Assembly: GCA_900319645.1 (NCBI GenBank)
Contig: ONPG01000004.1
Coordinates: 1 to 64,000 of the forward strand
Direction: 5' to 3'
Length of the DNA: 64,000 bases
Source: an uncultured Bacteroidales bacterium
GTDB lineage: Bacteria > Bacteroidota > Bacteroidia > Bacteroidales > Paludibacteraceae
How positions within the stretch are numbered: position 1 is the first letter of the stretch; each line of letters begins with the position of its first letter. The translations under genes were made by a program, and so were the position numbers. The notes under the pieces are model-generated. The model did no database searches, was not told the DNA's origin, and saw nothing but the letters and a program-made list of their open reading frames with translations. Below, one piece after another: positions 37,490-46,112 of the stretch.

Positions 37490-37908
37490 ATGCTTTTATT
37501 TTTATATTCTAGAAATTTTTGATAATCCCTAATATAATCCTCCGCATCATAATGCTCACTCGCAAGGCATAGCAATACGGCGCCGGAAGAAAAGTCATCC
37601 AAGTCACGCCAAATGCCAGGCACAACCAATAGACCATAGTAGGAGCGATTGAGATTGAAGGACTTTTTGTTCTTCCCATCATCCAATGTCACAGTAAATG
37701 AACCACTTGCAGCCACGATAAGCTGCTGCAACTCCTTATGAGCATGGGCGCCGCGACTCTCTCCCCCGGGGACATCATAGAGATAATACACGCGTTTGAT
37801 ATCAAACGGCACATCAGTTCCTCCTTCTATCGGAGTCAAATTTCCCCGTGGATCATGAATCTTGCGCAAGTCAATAATGCGACAATCGTTTATAGTTGAG
37901 TGTTTCAT
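37486..37908 (-). CDS. FdtA/QdtA-like 3,4-ketoisomerase (cupin)
   Basis: 140 residues, the full size of FdtA/QdtA. Key blocks are DPRGNLTPIEG, YYLYDVPGGESRGAHAHKEL with the catalytic-site histidines near residues 49-53, and the C-terminal EHYDAEDYIRDYQKFL. It converts a nucleotide-4-keto-6-deoxyglucose to the 3-keto isomer, the substrate for the downstream FdtB-like aminotransferase. No rmlA or rmlB is in the window, so the dTDP precursor must come from elsewhere, or the CDP intermediate from rfbG is used; the former is more conventional. Confidence 0.9.
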   Translation of the reverse strand: MKHSTINDCRIIDLRKIHDPRGNLTPIEGGTDVPFDIKRVYYLYDVPGGESRGAHAHKELQQLIVAASGSFTVTLDDGKNKKSFNLNRSYYGLLVVPGIWRDLDDFSSGAVLLCLASEHYDAEDYIRDYQKFLEYKNKSI

Positions 37909-37909
37909 T

Positions 37910-38890
37910 CTATATCTTCAACATTTTTTGATAACGTATATATAAGTATTTGCATCTATAATATCGGCATAAACCAATAATATCCCTCCGATCAGATAGG
38001 CTTAAAAACGCCTCTTTTATTCGCTTTTTATGAAAGTCATTTAATTGCTTTGCTACCGAGTCTATATTTCTACTCATATAGTCAAACGATTTTATATATA
38101 CTCTATACAATTGGATAACCGCCCCCTCTGATAATATAGAATGTCTCCCATACCGTTTATTGAAATATTGACAAAGACCTACTACTGTAATTAGGGGATA
38201 TAAGATTCCTGTAGCAGACGGCGTTCGGCTTACCGAATCGTGATTACAAGTGACCCAATATGTAGTATCTGCAAATGCTACTTTATTGCAATTATTCAAA
38301 TACATACGTGTATCACATTCATCTGTGTAAAAAAAATCGCTATGTTCTGTTATGAGATTCGAAAATATACTACGTTTTCTTAATGAGCCATTCAGTCCAA
38401 TTTCCCAGTTAAACAATGTCCGTAACATGGCTTCCTCTCCACTCATCACCGTGTTCATATCAAAGTCCAACGATGGAATAACAATTGGTAGTTCTTTATC
38501 ACCTTCCTTATATTTCATTCGCCCACATACCCACTCTGCATTTGTTTCAATATGCCGCAGCCACAATTTTGATACATGATGATTATCGATAGAATCATCG
38601 GAATCCACAGACACTATCCAATCGCCAGTTGCCCTTGCTATTGCATTGTCTCTACTCTCCTTTACTGTAGACACATGAGTTATCTCAAAAAATTTAATTC
38701 GATGATCTTGTTGGGCGTATTCACGAATTATAGTATCAGACTCATCAGTAGAACCATTATTTAATAGTACTATCTCCAAATTAGGATAGTCTTGCGCCAT
38801 CACAGATGGTATTGACTTTCGAAGATATCTAGCTGTATTATATATCGGCATTACCACCGAAATCAACGGATATGTTGTATTCTCTTTCAT
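37910..38890 (-). CDS. Glycosyltransferase family 2
   Basis: 326 residues. PLISVVMPIYNTARYL, LLNNGSTDES near residue 42, STVKESRDNAIARATGDWI near residue 76 and the metal site VSVDSDDSID near residue 97. The start overlaps the reductase stop by four bases and the gene lies between the CDP-deoxyhexose and 3-amino-sugar gene groups, so it may transfer one of those sugars. Confidence 0.88.
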   Translation of the reverse strand: MKENTTYPLISVVMPIYNTARYLRKSIPSVMAQDYPNLEIVLLNNGSTDESDTIIREYAQQDHRIKFFEITHVSTVKESRDNAIARATGDWIVSVDSDDSIDNHHVSKLWLRHIETNAEWVCGRMKYKEGDKELPIVIPSLDFDMNTVMSGEEAMLRTLFNWEIGLNGSLRKRSIFSNLITEHSDFFYTDECDTRMYLNNCNKVAFADTTYWVTCNHDSVSRTPSATGILYPLITVVGLCQYFNKRYGRHSILSEGAVIQLYRVYIKSFDYMSRNIDSVAKQLNDFHKKRIKEAFLSLSDRRDIIGLCRYYRCKYLYIRYQKMLKI

Positions 38891-39789
38891 CTATTGAACA
38901 TTCTACTAATTCCATCTTCCAAACAAATCTGCGCTTTCCATCCACATTGATTCTTTTCCACCGGCGCGACAGCATGCATAATATCTCGTTCGCGATACTC
39001 ACGTCCTCCCCAGTTGATATTGCATTTCTTGCCGGAGATCTCTTCCATCAATGCAGCTACCTCGCGGATAGAGGTGCCCACTCCTGTGCCCAAATGGAAC
39101 TCTGCCCCATTTTGTTCCAGAGCCAAGAACTCATCCGCATGTGCCACCGCATATGCAAAGAACCCGGCTACGTCATCTACATGGATGAAATCCAACACCT
39201 GTTCGCCTTTGGTCATATCTACCGGACTCGGAGCATCAAGGCTCTCAGCCATGTAATCAAACAAACGCTTCACCGTCATCGTGCCTCCATACACGGAATA
39301 TGGAACAGCTGTGATGTACTTAAATCCCCTACCCAACCCTGCATAGTAAGCGACAAACGCTCTGAATGCCGTTTTGGTTGCCGTATAGAGATACGCACTA
39401 TCGAAATGATCCGGACCAAAACGGTACTCGGCAAACGAACCCGTATTGACGAACAACTTGAAGTTATCGCATTTCTGGAGCGCATCCAGCAGCAACACCC
39501 CAAACTCAATGTTCGCCGCAATCATCGGATGGATAATCTCCGTATTGTTGGCAGCCGTAGTTATCGTCGCCAAATGCAGCACTATATCCGGATTGAAAGC
39601 TACTAAAGCGTCCAGATCCGTTGTGTGCACATGACGGAAGTTCGTATATTGTGCTTTCGGATACTTGCGCTCCGCTTCGTCCACGTCGATATTCAGCGTC
39701 AGAAACTCATAGTCCGAACCCAACGCCAACAATTGCGGCATCAAGTTCATCCCTACAAATCCCGTTATTCCTGTTAAAGCGATTTTCAT
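38887..39789 (-). CDS. NAD-dependent epimerase/dehydratase, probable CDP-4-keto-6-deoxyhexose 4-reductase
   Basis: 300 residues, extended SDR. IALTGITGFVGMNLM (TGxxGFxG) binds the cofactor, and SAYLYTATKTAFRA holds the YxxxK pair near residues 133-137. The chosen ATG overlaps the cupin TGA as ATGA; an ATG two codons earlier also exists. Placement directly after rfbF, rfbG and an RmlC-like cupin fits a final C4 reductase like those making CDP-abequose, tyvelose or 6-deoxyhexoses. No rfbH-type C3 dehydrase is adjacent, so the product probably keeps its C3 hydroxyl. Confidence 0.82.
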   Translation of the reverse strand: MKIALTGITGFVGMNLMPQLLALGSDYEFLTLNIDVDEAERKYPKAQYTNFRHVHTTDLDALVAFNPDIVLHLATITTAANNTEIIHPMIAANIEFGVLLLDALQKCDNFKLFVNTGSFAEYRFGPDHFDSAYLYTATKTAFRAFVAYYAGLGRGFKYITAVPYSVYGGTMTVKRLFDYMAESLDAPSPVDMTKGEQVLDFIHVDDVAGFFAYAVAHADEFLALEQNGAEFHLGTGVGTSIREVAALMEEISGKKCNINWGGREYRERDIMHAVAPVEKNQCGWKAQICLEDGISRMFNR

Positions 39790-40220
39790 TGCCATTTATA
39801 TGGTATTTCGTCTAATTCTTTTTTATCAGATTCCGATGGTTCGTGCAATTCCGGGATCAGGTCAATCAGCATCGCTTGTTCCTCGCTTACACCTTGGAAC
39901 GCCATCCATAAACCGGGAGCAACTGTCAAGCGCTGGTAGTTATCTTTCGGAGACAAAGTCACCTCTGCAAACTGTCCTTTGGTTGCGCTGCCTTCCCGAT
40001 CATCATAGAGCACAAAACGTACTGTGCCTTGGACAACAACCAAGTTCAGCGTATAGCGATTATGGCGTTTCCAGCCTTTGACTGCTCCACCATCAATATG
40101 CGTAAAATAGGCTTCGCCGAAACCGACAAACCCTTCGTCGCTGCACTTGAAGGCATGCCAGACGTCCCCTTTCGGAACGGCTATCTGCCGCAGCGGGTGT
40201 AAACTAACTCCTTCTAACAT
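39786..40220 (-). CDS. RmlC-like cupin, probable CDP-4-keto-6-deoxyglucose epimerase
   Basis: 144 residues, a short form of the dTDP-4-dehydrorhamnose 3,5-epimerase family. Blocks seen are VPKGDVWHAFKCSDEGFVGFGEAYF, VKGWKRHNRYTLNLVVVQGTVRFVLYDD (with the H-x-R pattern), and LTVAPGLWMAFQGV. It is coupled by ATGA to the reductase and follows rfbG, so it most likely epimerises C3 and/or C5 of the CDP-4-keto sugar. Which carbon is changed cannot be told. Confidence 0.82.
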   Translation of the reverse strand: MLEGVSLHPLRQIAVPKGDVWHAFKCSDEGFVGFGEAYFTHIDGGAVKGWKRHNRYTLNLVVVQGTVRFVLYDDREGSATKGQFAEVTLSPKDNYQRLTVAPGLWMAFQGVSEEQAMLIDLIPELHEPSESDKKELDEIPYKWQ

Positions 40221-40241
40221 AAATTACCAATTACCAATCTG

Positions 40242-41342
40242 TTAAAGTGCCCACTTTAACTCCTGAGCTTTTGCCGCAGCCATATACTGCTCAATCTGCG
40301 CACAAGTCAACTCAAACATATCTTTGCGGCCATCCACATAATATGCACGATACCAGTCCGCAATGAACTGGATGCACTGCTCATAGTGCAGCGTCGAATG
40401 CCAATTGAGGTACGCCAAGGCCTTATCACAGTTCAGTTTGAGCAACGTTGCCTCGTGGAACGGCACATTTCCCGTCAGACGTACAGCCTTCTCCGGATCA
40501 ATGCCCCACAGTTTCGCCAAATCTTGCACCAGTTCAAACACCGTCTTCGTCTGCTCGGCTCGCGGACCAAAGTTATATGCCTCGCCATTCTCGGACTTGC
40601 TTTCATACAAGTACTGCCCCAAGGTCAGATACCCGCTCAGAGGCTCCAGCACATGCTGCCAGGGACGAGTTGCCTTCGGACTACGGATCTCTACTACTTC
40701 GTTCTTCGAGAAGGCTTTCACGCAATCCACTATGATTCGATCTTTGGCCCAATCGCCACCACCAATCACGTTTCCGGCACGAGCGACACCCATCTTGATG
40801 TTTTCCTTCTTACTGATGAACGAATGCCAGTAGCACTTAATCGCCAACTCCGCCGCACCTTTCGAACCGCTGTACACATCCTTGCCACCCATCGCATCAG
40901 TCTCGCGATATCCCCAGATCCACTCAACGTTGTCGTACGCTTTGTCGCTGGTGATAAGCACGCAGGTACACGGCCAGTCGATATTGCGAATCGCTTCTAG
41001 CACCGATGCCGTACCAACCACATTCGTCGTGATGGTATCAAACGGTTCCTTATACGACGTGGACACGATCGCTTGTGCTGCCAGATGGAAGATGAAATCC
41101 GGCTTCACTTCTTGCACATACGCATTCATCACCTCTCTGTCGCGGATGTCGCCAAAACGATGGTGAATACGCTCTTGTAAACCGTCCACTTCAAACATTG
41201 CCGGACTTGTCGGTACACTCAGGCTGTAACCGTACACGTCTGCACCCAACATCTTCAGCCAGGTAGTTAGCCACGAACCTTTGAAACCGGTATTACCGGT
41301 TACCAGCACTTTCTTGCCCTTATAAACATTATTAAAAGCCAT
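40242..41342 (-). CDS. rfbG: CDP-glucose 4,6-dehydratase
   Basis: 366 residues from the ATG giving AFNNVYKGKKVLVTGNTGF, the usual family start. Extended SDR motifs: VTGNTGFKGSWLT, FHLAAQAIVSTSYKEPFDT, and VYSGSKGAAELAIKCYWHSF with the catalytic YSGSK. GNVIGGGDWAKDRIIVD and RPWQHVLEPLSGYL are diagnostic for RfbG. It makes CDP-4-dehydro-6-deoxyglucose from CDP-glucose. A TTACCAAT word repeat occupies the 35 bp between it and rfbF. The gene is GC-richer than the surrounding glycosyltransferases. Confidence 0.96.
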   Translation of the reverse strand: MAFNNVYKGKKVLVTGNTGFKGSWLTTWLKMLGADVYGYSLSVPTSPAMFEVDGLQERIHHRFGDIRDREVMNAYVQEVKPDFIFHLAAQAIVSTSYKEPFDTITTNVVGTASVLEAIRNIDWPCTCVLITSDKAYDNVEWIWGYRETDAMGGKDVYSGSKGAAELAIKCYWHSFISKKENIKMGVARAGNVIGGGDWAKDRIIVDCVKAFSKNEVVEIRSPKATRPWQHVLEPLSGYLTLGQYLYESKSENGEAYNFGPRAEQTKTVFELVQDLAKLWGIDPEKAVRLTGNVPFHEATLLKLNCDKALAYLNWHSTLHYEQCIQFIADWYRAYYVDGRKDMFELTCAQIEQYMAAAKAQELKWAL

Positions 41343-41377
41343 ATTCCATTTACCAATTACCATTTACCAATCTCGAA

Positions 41378-42142
41378 TCACATCCACGGTGCCTTGCCGG
41401 ATGCGATGAGTGATTCAAGTTTCTCTTTATCCCGCAGCGTATCCATGCATTGCCAGAAGCCTTCATGCTTGTAGCAATCTAACTGTCCTTCTTGCGCCAA
41501 ACGCTCCAGCGGTTCACGCTCAAACATAATAGAATCGCCATCAATATAATCCAGCACTTCCGGTTCCAACACCATAAAGCCTCCGTTGATCCATCCAATA
41601 TCTTCCTTACTCTTCTCGCGGAACGACATAATCTGCACACCATTCATATCCATCACGCCAAATCGTCCCTCGGGTTGCACGCCGGTCAGCGTAGCCTTGT
41701 GTCCTTGCGCCTTATGGAATGCAATCAACGCATTGATATCCACATCGCTCACGCCATCTCCATACGTCATACAGAACGGCTCATTACCGATATACTCTTT
41801 CACACGCTTGATACGTCCGCCGGTCATCGCATTCAGTCCGGTATCTACCACCGTCACTTTCCATGGCTCCGCATGCCGACTATGCACAATCACCTCATTG
41901 CCGTTCGCGAAGTCAAATGTGATATCGGACGTGTGGATGAAATAGTTCGCGAACCATTCCTTGATCACATCCTGCTTGTATCCGGCACAGATGATGAACT
42001 CATTGATGCCGAACTTGCTGTACCATTTCATCACATGCCATAGAATCGGTTTGCCTCCGATCTCAATCATCGGCTTCGGTCTCAAATGACTCTCTTCACT
42101 AATTCGAGTGCCGAATCCTCCTGCTAATATTACTGCTTTCAT
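41378..42142 (-). CDS. rfbF: Glucose-1-phosphate cytidylyltransferase
   Basis: 254 residues, the standard RfbF length. The nucleotide-binding GGFGTRISEES, then RPKPMIEIGGKPILWHVMKW, and FCMTYGDGVSDVDI with the metal-binding aspartates are textbook RfbF. It forms CDP-glucose from CTP and glucose-1-phosphate, the first step of the CDP-6-deoxyhexose branch, and is followed by rfbG, epimerase and reductase in biosynthetic order. Confidence 0.97.
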   Translation of the reverse strand: MKAVILAGGFGTRISEESHLRPKPMIEIGGKPILWHVMKWYSKFGINEFIICAGYKQDVIKEWFANYFIHTSDITFDFANGNEVIVHSRHAEPWKVTVVDTGLNAMTGGRIKRVKEYIGNEPFCMTYGDGVSDVDINALIAFHKAQGHKATLTGVQPEGRFGVMDMNGVQIMSFREKSKEDIGWINGGFMVLEPEVLDYIDGDSIMFEREPLERLAQEGQLDCYKHEGFWQCMDTLRDKEKLESLIASGKAPWM

Positions 42143-42153
42143 TGTATAAATAT

Positions 42154-43137
42154 TTATCGGTCTCCGTACGCCGCCATAATCTTTGGATGAATTTTAGCTC
42201 CTAAGCGAATAACTTGAGTCTCATTTTCATCAAAAGAAGATACGGCAGATGAACATATAGTAACCGCTTGTTTGACTTTTATCTTTAACATTTCTGACAA
42301 TAGTTGCATCGGTGCTCGCGACTTGAGCACTAATGCTTGCGGGAAATATTTCTCATAATCGAATTTGTCTCGTGGATGTGGTTTTATAACTAGACCCTGC
42401 TTCTGATACTCTGCAAAATAAGGCGTATATAATTGAACAATTTCTTCATCTGTCATATTCGCGTCTTCTTTCAGCGGAGATGACAAAAACCAAATTTGAA
42501 ATTTTTCTAACCGAGATAACACTTCATTGTTTATATCATATACCTTTAGGATATAAGATTTTTTCCAATCAGAAGCTTTATTCCATAACTCTAAATGATC
42601 CACCTTTTCATATGCTTTGCCTCTGACATATTGACTTTGAATATCAATATCTTGAGTTAACAAACGATTTATACATTGCTGATTAGTCCCTGCAGGATGT
42701 CCAAAGACCGTACCATATTTCCACACCATAGGTATACCCAGTTTTGTTCTTGGCGGGAACTTAATAAAATCCACTTCCGGCCTTACCAAACTGATACATT
42801 TCGGGCTATCCTCCAAATATATATACTTACTATTTCCAATTAGCCATGATGCCATCCAATGACAATCTTGTGCATAGATTGTTGTTCTACGAATTCTCCA
42901 TCTATATTTAAACAAAATACCCAATCTCTGCTTCCACATACTTTCATCGGACACATAGTACACCCATTTAGCAGCTCCTAAGCGTTTAACCATATCTGCA
43001 TCAAAAGATCCCGGATGAACGAGATAGAAAAATGTCTTCTTTAATTGTTCATCGGACGCATATAACAAATATTGCATTAATGCATATACGTTATAAACTA
43101 TACATGTATACTTGTAATATTTCGGAAAATGTTTCAT
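42154..43137 (-). CDS. Putative GT52-like glycosyltransferase
   Basis: 327 residues, no membrane segment. The C-terminal half shows GLVIKPHPRDKFDYEKYFP near residue 250 and AVTICSSAVSSFD near residue 295, the KPHPRD and CSS patterns of GT52 and related sialyltransferase-like GT-B enzymes. GT52 members use CMP-sialic acid or other donors on lipooligosaccharide. The nearby CMP-sugar-type genes (44-47 kb) would suit such an enzyme. Family assignment is moderate because the N-terminal half is divergent. Confidence 0.6.
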   Translation of the reverse strand: MKHFPKYYKYTCIVYNVYALMQYLLYASDEQLKKTFFYLVHPGSFDADMVKRLGAAKWVYYVSDESMWKQRLGILFKYRWRIRRTTIYAQDCHWMASWLIGNSKYIYLEDSPKCISLVRPEVDFIKFPPRTKLGIPMVWKYGTVFGHPAGTNQQCINRLLTQDIDIQSQYVRGKAYEKVDHLELWNKASDWKKSYILKVYDINNEVLSRLEKFQIWFLSSPLKEDANMTDEEIVQLYTPYFAEYQKQGLVIKPHPRDKFDYEKYFPQALVLKSRAPMQLLSEMLKIKVKQAVTICSSAVSSFDENETQVIRLGAKIHPKIMAAYGDR

Positions 43138-43153
43138 TCAATAAATTAATATG

Positions 43154-43867
43154 TTATAAATAAACTCTTGTTTCTTTTTGTTCTCCGCCCCAATTCATTT
43201 CCTTGATATCCATAGCTCTTTCCCACCTGACATTATTCTTTACGATTCTACATGGATTTCCAACCGCTATGCTGTTACATGGCACATCTCTTGTTACTAC
43301 AGCTCGAGCACCGATAACAGCATTATTGTATATATTGACTCCTTTAAGTATGTATGCCTGATGAGCTACCCATACATGATCTGCGATAGAGATATTACCA
43401 TATTTATTAATTCGTTCACCTGTTTCAAGATTATATATAGGATGTCCATCACCATTCCTCACCGTAATTTGTGCACCAAACATACAATCTTCACCGATAA
43501 TAATTTTACTTCCATTTTCTCTTGCAAAGATTTTACACTGGTGTCCGAATGTACAATCATCCCCAATCTCCACCTGAATATTATCACCTATCACATGAAT
43601 ATCACACCATTTCCCCATACGTACATTTTTTCCTATTTTCACAGTGATGTTATGTCCATTTATTTGAATTGTGAGGTTGGGGATTCGCGAATGGCACAAT
43701 ATAGAATTCCCCCCCCCCGCTTCGGAGTAAATATAGCACCATTTTTTATCTACATGGAAGAACGTAGAAAAAAGCACAGCACAATGATTGCGAATTAGAG
43801 GAAATATATGATTTGTTAATGATGCATTCATATTCCTCCAGAAACGTCTCGGATGAATGTATTTCAT
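43154..43867 (-). CDS. Hexapeptide-repeat acyltransferase with a G10 tract
   Basis: 237 residues. The central and C-terminal parts are a left-handed beta helix (VKIGKNVRMGKWCDIHVIG, VEIGDDCTFGHQCKIFA, NAVIGARAVVTRDVPCNSIAVG) as in serine O-acetyltransferase-like sugar O-acetyltransferases, with the usual HVWVAHQAYILKGV loop. Near residue 52 the coding strand has ten consecutive G (EAGGGNSIL), upstream of the whole catalytic region. In this read the frame is intact. One inserted or lost G would truncate the protein, so O-acetylation could be phase-variable. Confidence 0.85.
   Translation of the reverse strand: MKYIHPRRFWRNMNASLTNHIFPLIRNHCAVLFSTFFHVDKKWCYIYSEAGGGNSILCHSRIPNLTIQINGHNITVKIGKNVRMGKWCDIHVIGDNIQVEIGDDCTFGHQCKIFARENGSKIIIGEDCMFGAQITVRNGDGHPIYNLETGERINKYGNISIADHVWVAHQAYILKGVNIYNNAVIGARAVVTRDVPCNSIAVGNPCRIVKNNVRWERAMDIKEMNWGGEQKETRVYL
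43709..43718. repeat. Homopolymer C10/G10 tract in an acyltransferase gene
   Basis: Ten consecutive C on the plus strand, G on the coding strand, within the first quarter of the acyltransferase gene. It is the only homopolymer of G or C of this length that I noticed in the window. Confidence 0.85.
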
Positions 43868-43873
43868 GTTCTT

Positions 43874-44527
43874 TTACAATATAAGTTCTATTGGATTCTT
43901 TATAATCACATCAATATTAAAAGCACTTGAAATATGTGGTTGGTTATACCCAAATCCCCATGTAACTGCACAAAATTTTATACCTGCATGCGCAGCGCCT
44001 CGAGCATCATGCTCTGTATCACCAACCAAAATAATATTTTTCTTCTGAACGCCTAATTCATCTATACAGAGATCAATGATATCTGCTTTTGTTAATTTAT
44101 TTTCATTATCTGCTCCATGCATTACATCGCAATACTTTGCAATCTCAAAATGCTTTAGTATATCGATTGCATAATCTTCCCTTTTGTATGTTGCTACTCC
44201 TATTTTAATATCTTTCTTATGCAATTGCACCAATAAGGGAATAATACCTTCGTAAAGCGATGCTTCATACAAAGCTTCATTCTTATAGTAATCACGAAAT
44301 ATGTTAGCCCCATTTTGAGCATCCTCTATAGACAAACCCGCATATTTTATCAAGGATTCCTGTATTGGTGGCCCCACAAACTCTTTTATTTTCTCGTCTG
44401 AAGGTTGTGGTATATTTAGCCTATCCATAGTATACCTCACACTATGGCATATACCCGCACTGGTATCCAACAGCGTTCCGTCTAAGTCAAAAAGAACTGC
44501 CTTTATGTTATTATCATTCAACCACAT
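43874..44527 (-). CDS. HAD-superfamily phosphatase (Gph-like)
   Basis: 217 residues. Motif I VLFDLDGTLLDTSAG (nucleophile D16, D18), motif II VATYKRED near residue 117, motif III lysine near residue 152 and motif IV ILVGDTEHDARGAAHAG near residue 173. Cap-domain size matches phosphoglycolate/beta-phosphoglucomutase-type HADs. It lies directly after the aldolase and KdsB-like genes, with a 14-base overlap, in the position a KdsC- or NeuB-pathway phosphatase would hold, so it may dephosphorylate a phosphorylated ulosonate. Confidence 0.85.
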   Translation of the reverse strand: MWLNDNNIKAVLFDLDGTLLDTSAGICHSVRYTMDRLNIPQPSDEKIKEFVGPPIQESLIKYAGLSIEDAQNGANIFRDYYKNEALYEASLYEGIIPLLVQLHKKDIKIGVATYKREDYAIDILKHFEIAKYCDVMHGADNENKLTKADIIDLCIDELGVQKKNIILVGDTEHDARGAAHAGIKFCAVTWGFGYNQPHISSAFNIDVIIKNPIELIL

Positions 44528-46112
44528 ATCGCGTAGGAGTTACAAACTGCACTCTGATCATAGTATTCCAATAACTCAAATCTTGTGACATGATTCGATT
44601 CCTTTCCTCAGATTCTTTACGTTCAAATTCGTACCCACGCTCGCAATAATCTCCGCTTGCATTACCAAAACCATCAAATCCGGCAAGATAGACTTCTTTC
44701 ACATCTATCTTGTGCAAAATAGACAGAAGCAACATAAGCGCATTATCACTATTTTTGCAATTCGGATTCAATAGAGCATCATAATTAAACACGAAATCTG
44801 CCGGATAATCCAACACGGACACATTCGATGTCAGCATCAGTTTGGCATTAATTCTCGCTCCGGCTAATACATCCGACAATTTAGAATAACGCTTTGCATT
44901 ACTCATGAACATATAGTTCGCAGGAAACGATTCCGTATAAAAATTCGTCAATATCACTATTGCATTCCTCTCGGATATAAACCGATGTATCTCTTCTTTA
45001 TGAGCATCAATGCTACCGCCAGGACCTACAACAAGAATTGTTCTTTCTGCAACTTTCTCTGTTTGTAACTCTTGGTAACATTGCCCATCATCTACTTTGT
45101 TACTTTGGTATGCAATATACGCCTTCTCAATCCATTCCTTATCGTAATGTAACTTCTTCGGTTCAGGAATGCTTGCTAATATTTCATTTACCGCAGTTAT
45201 AGACAAGGTTTTTTTATCCAACAATGCTTTCACATATGTCGGATGACATTTCTGCATCGCTGAAATATAGAAATCATATTTGTACCCCCAATAATGCTGC
45301 TGATAAATGTACAATAAATCAGTATCGATAATCTCCAATATCTGATTCAAATCCAATGAACGATGATAATAATCATTCAAGTGCATTGCCAACAATTCCG
45401 TTGCACAGTTTCCGGCACTCTTGCCCATTCCATACGCTGTCGAATCTGCAACCAATTCTCGCTCCGTCTCCATAGATAGGAACTTGATGGTATTACTGAA
45501 TCCCAATTGGAAATTGTTATGCTCATGATAGCCCATAACTATTTCCGGATCCATATTGTTATCAATCAGATAGAAATAACGAGTTAGACTTTTGTCGTCC
45601 AACAATCCGTATGTATCCACGATAGAGAACGCATAAGGCTTGATCTCATTAATCTGCTTCACGTAGGCCAGCATCTCCTCATCCGAATAAGCAGTAATGG
45701 AAATAGCCTGAATAAACAACTTATATCCTTTCTCCTTTATTGCTTTGCAGAAAGGTAAAGCCTCAGCTATCTTCTCTTTCTTGAAGATCACGCGAATACC
45801 ATCGATAAAGGTATCTTCACATCGCCCAATACTATCGATTCCGCATGTGCCATAGTCTATCATGGCTACTGGTATTGCATGCTTCTTCTCTACATTTGCA
45901 AACACCTTATTGATGGCATCTGTATTCGGCATAATAGAGCGATTGATATCGAACTCTCTTCTGTCATCCAAGAAACCGACTTCGATATAATCCACCCCAG
46001 CCTCATCCAGACGCTTATACGTGCCCGTGATAACACTGTGACCGAAATCCCAGTCATTCACATATCCTCCATCGCGTAATGTGCAATCTAATATTTTGAC
46101 ATTATTCGCCAT
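44514..46112 (-). CDS. HMGL-like (DRE-TIM) aldolase with C-terminal extension
   Basis: 532 residues from the ATG giving ANNVKILDCTLRDGGYVND. The first ~280 residues are a DRE-TIM barrel (LDCTLRDGGY, YIEVGFLDD, GYHEHNNFQLGFSNTI with metal ligands, DSTAYGMGKSAGN), close to 4-hydroxy-2-oxovalerate aldolase and HMG-CoA lyase. The C-terminal ~190 residues (ILVVGPGGSIDAHKEEIHRF, EVYLAGFDGFGNASGDYCE) look like a DUF115/6-hydroxymethylpterin-type Rossmann domain. The gene lies between a KdsB-like cytidylyltransferase and a HAD phosphatase, suggesting condensation of pyruvate with a sugar or aldehyde to form a 2-oxo acid. Direction and substrates are inferred. Confidence 0.83.
   Translation of the reverse strand: MANNVKILDCTLRDGGYVNDWDFGHSVITGTYKRLDEAGVDYIEVGFLDDRREFDINRSIMPNTDAINKVFANVEKKHAIPVAMIDYGTCGIDSIGRCEDTFIDGIRVIFKKEKIAEALPFCKAIKEKGYKLFIQAISITAYSDEEMLAYVKQINEIKPYAFSIVDTYGLLDDKSLTRYFYLIDNNMDPEIVMGYHEHNNFQLGFSNTIKFLSMETERELVADSTAYGMGKSAGNCATELLAMHLNDYYHRSLDLNQILEIIDTDLLYIYQQHYWGYKYDFYISAMQKCHPTYVKALLDKKTLSITAVNEILASIPEPKKLHYDKEWIEKAYIAYQSNKVDDGQCYQELQTEKVAERTILVVGPGGSIDAHKEEIHRFISERNAIVILTNFYTESFPANYMFMSNAKRYSKLSDVLAGARINAKLMLTSNVSVLDYPADFVFNYDALLNPNCKNSDNALMLLLSILHKIDVKEVYLAGFDGFGNASGDYCERGYEFERKESEERNRIMSQDLSYWNTMIRVQFVTPTRYVVE

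Noticed and set aside
34351-37908. Complete dTDP-sugar pathway inside the window
   Set aside because: No rmlA or rmlB homologue is present, so only the late steps can be supported here.
40386-41000. Plus-strand ORF of 204 codons opposite rfbG
   Set aside because: Antisense shadow of a complete rfbG gene.
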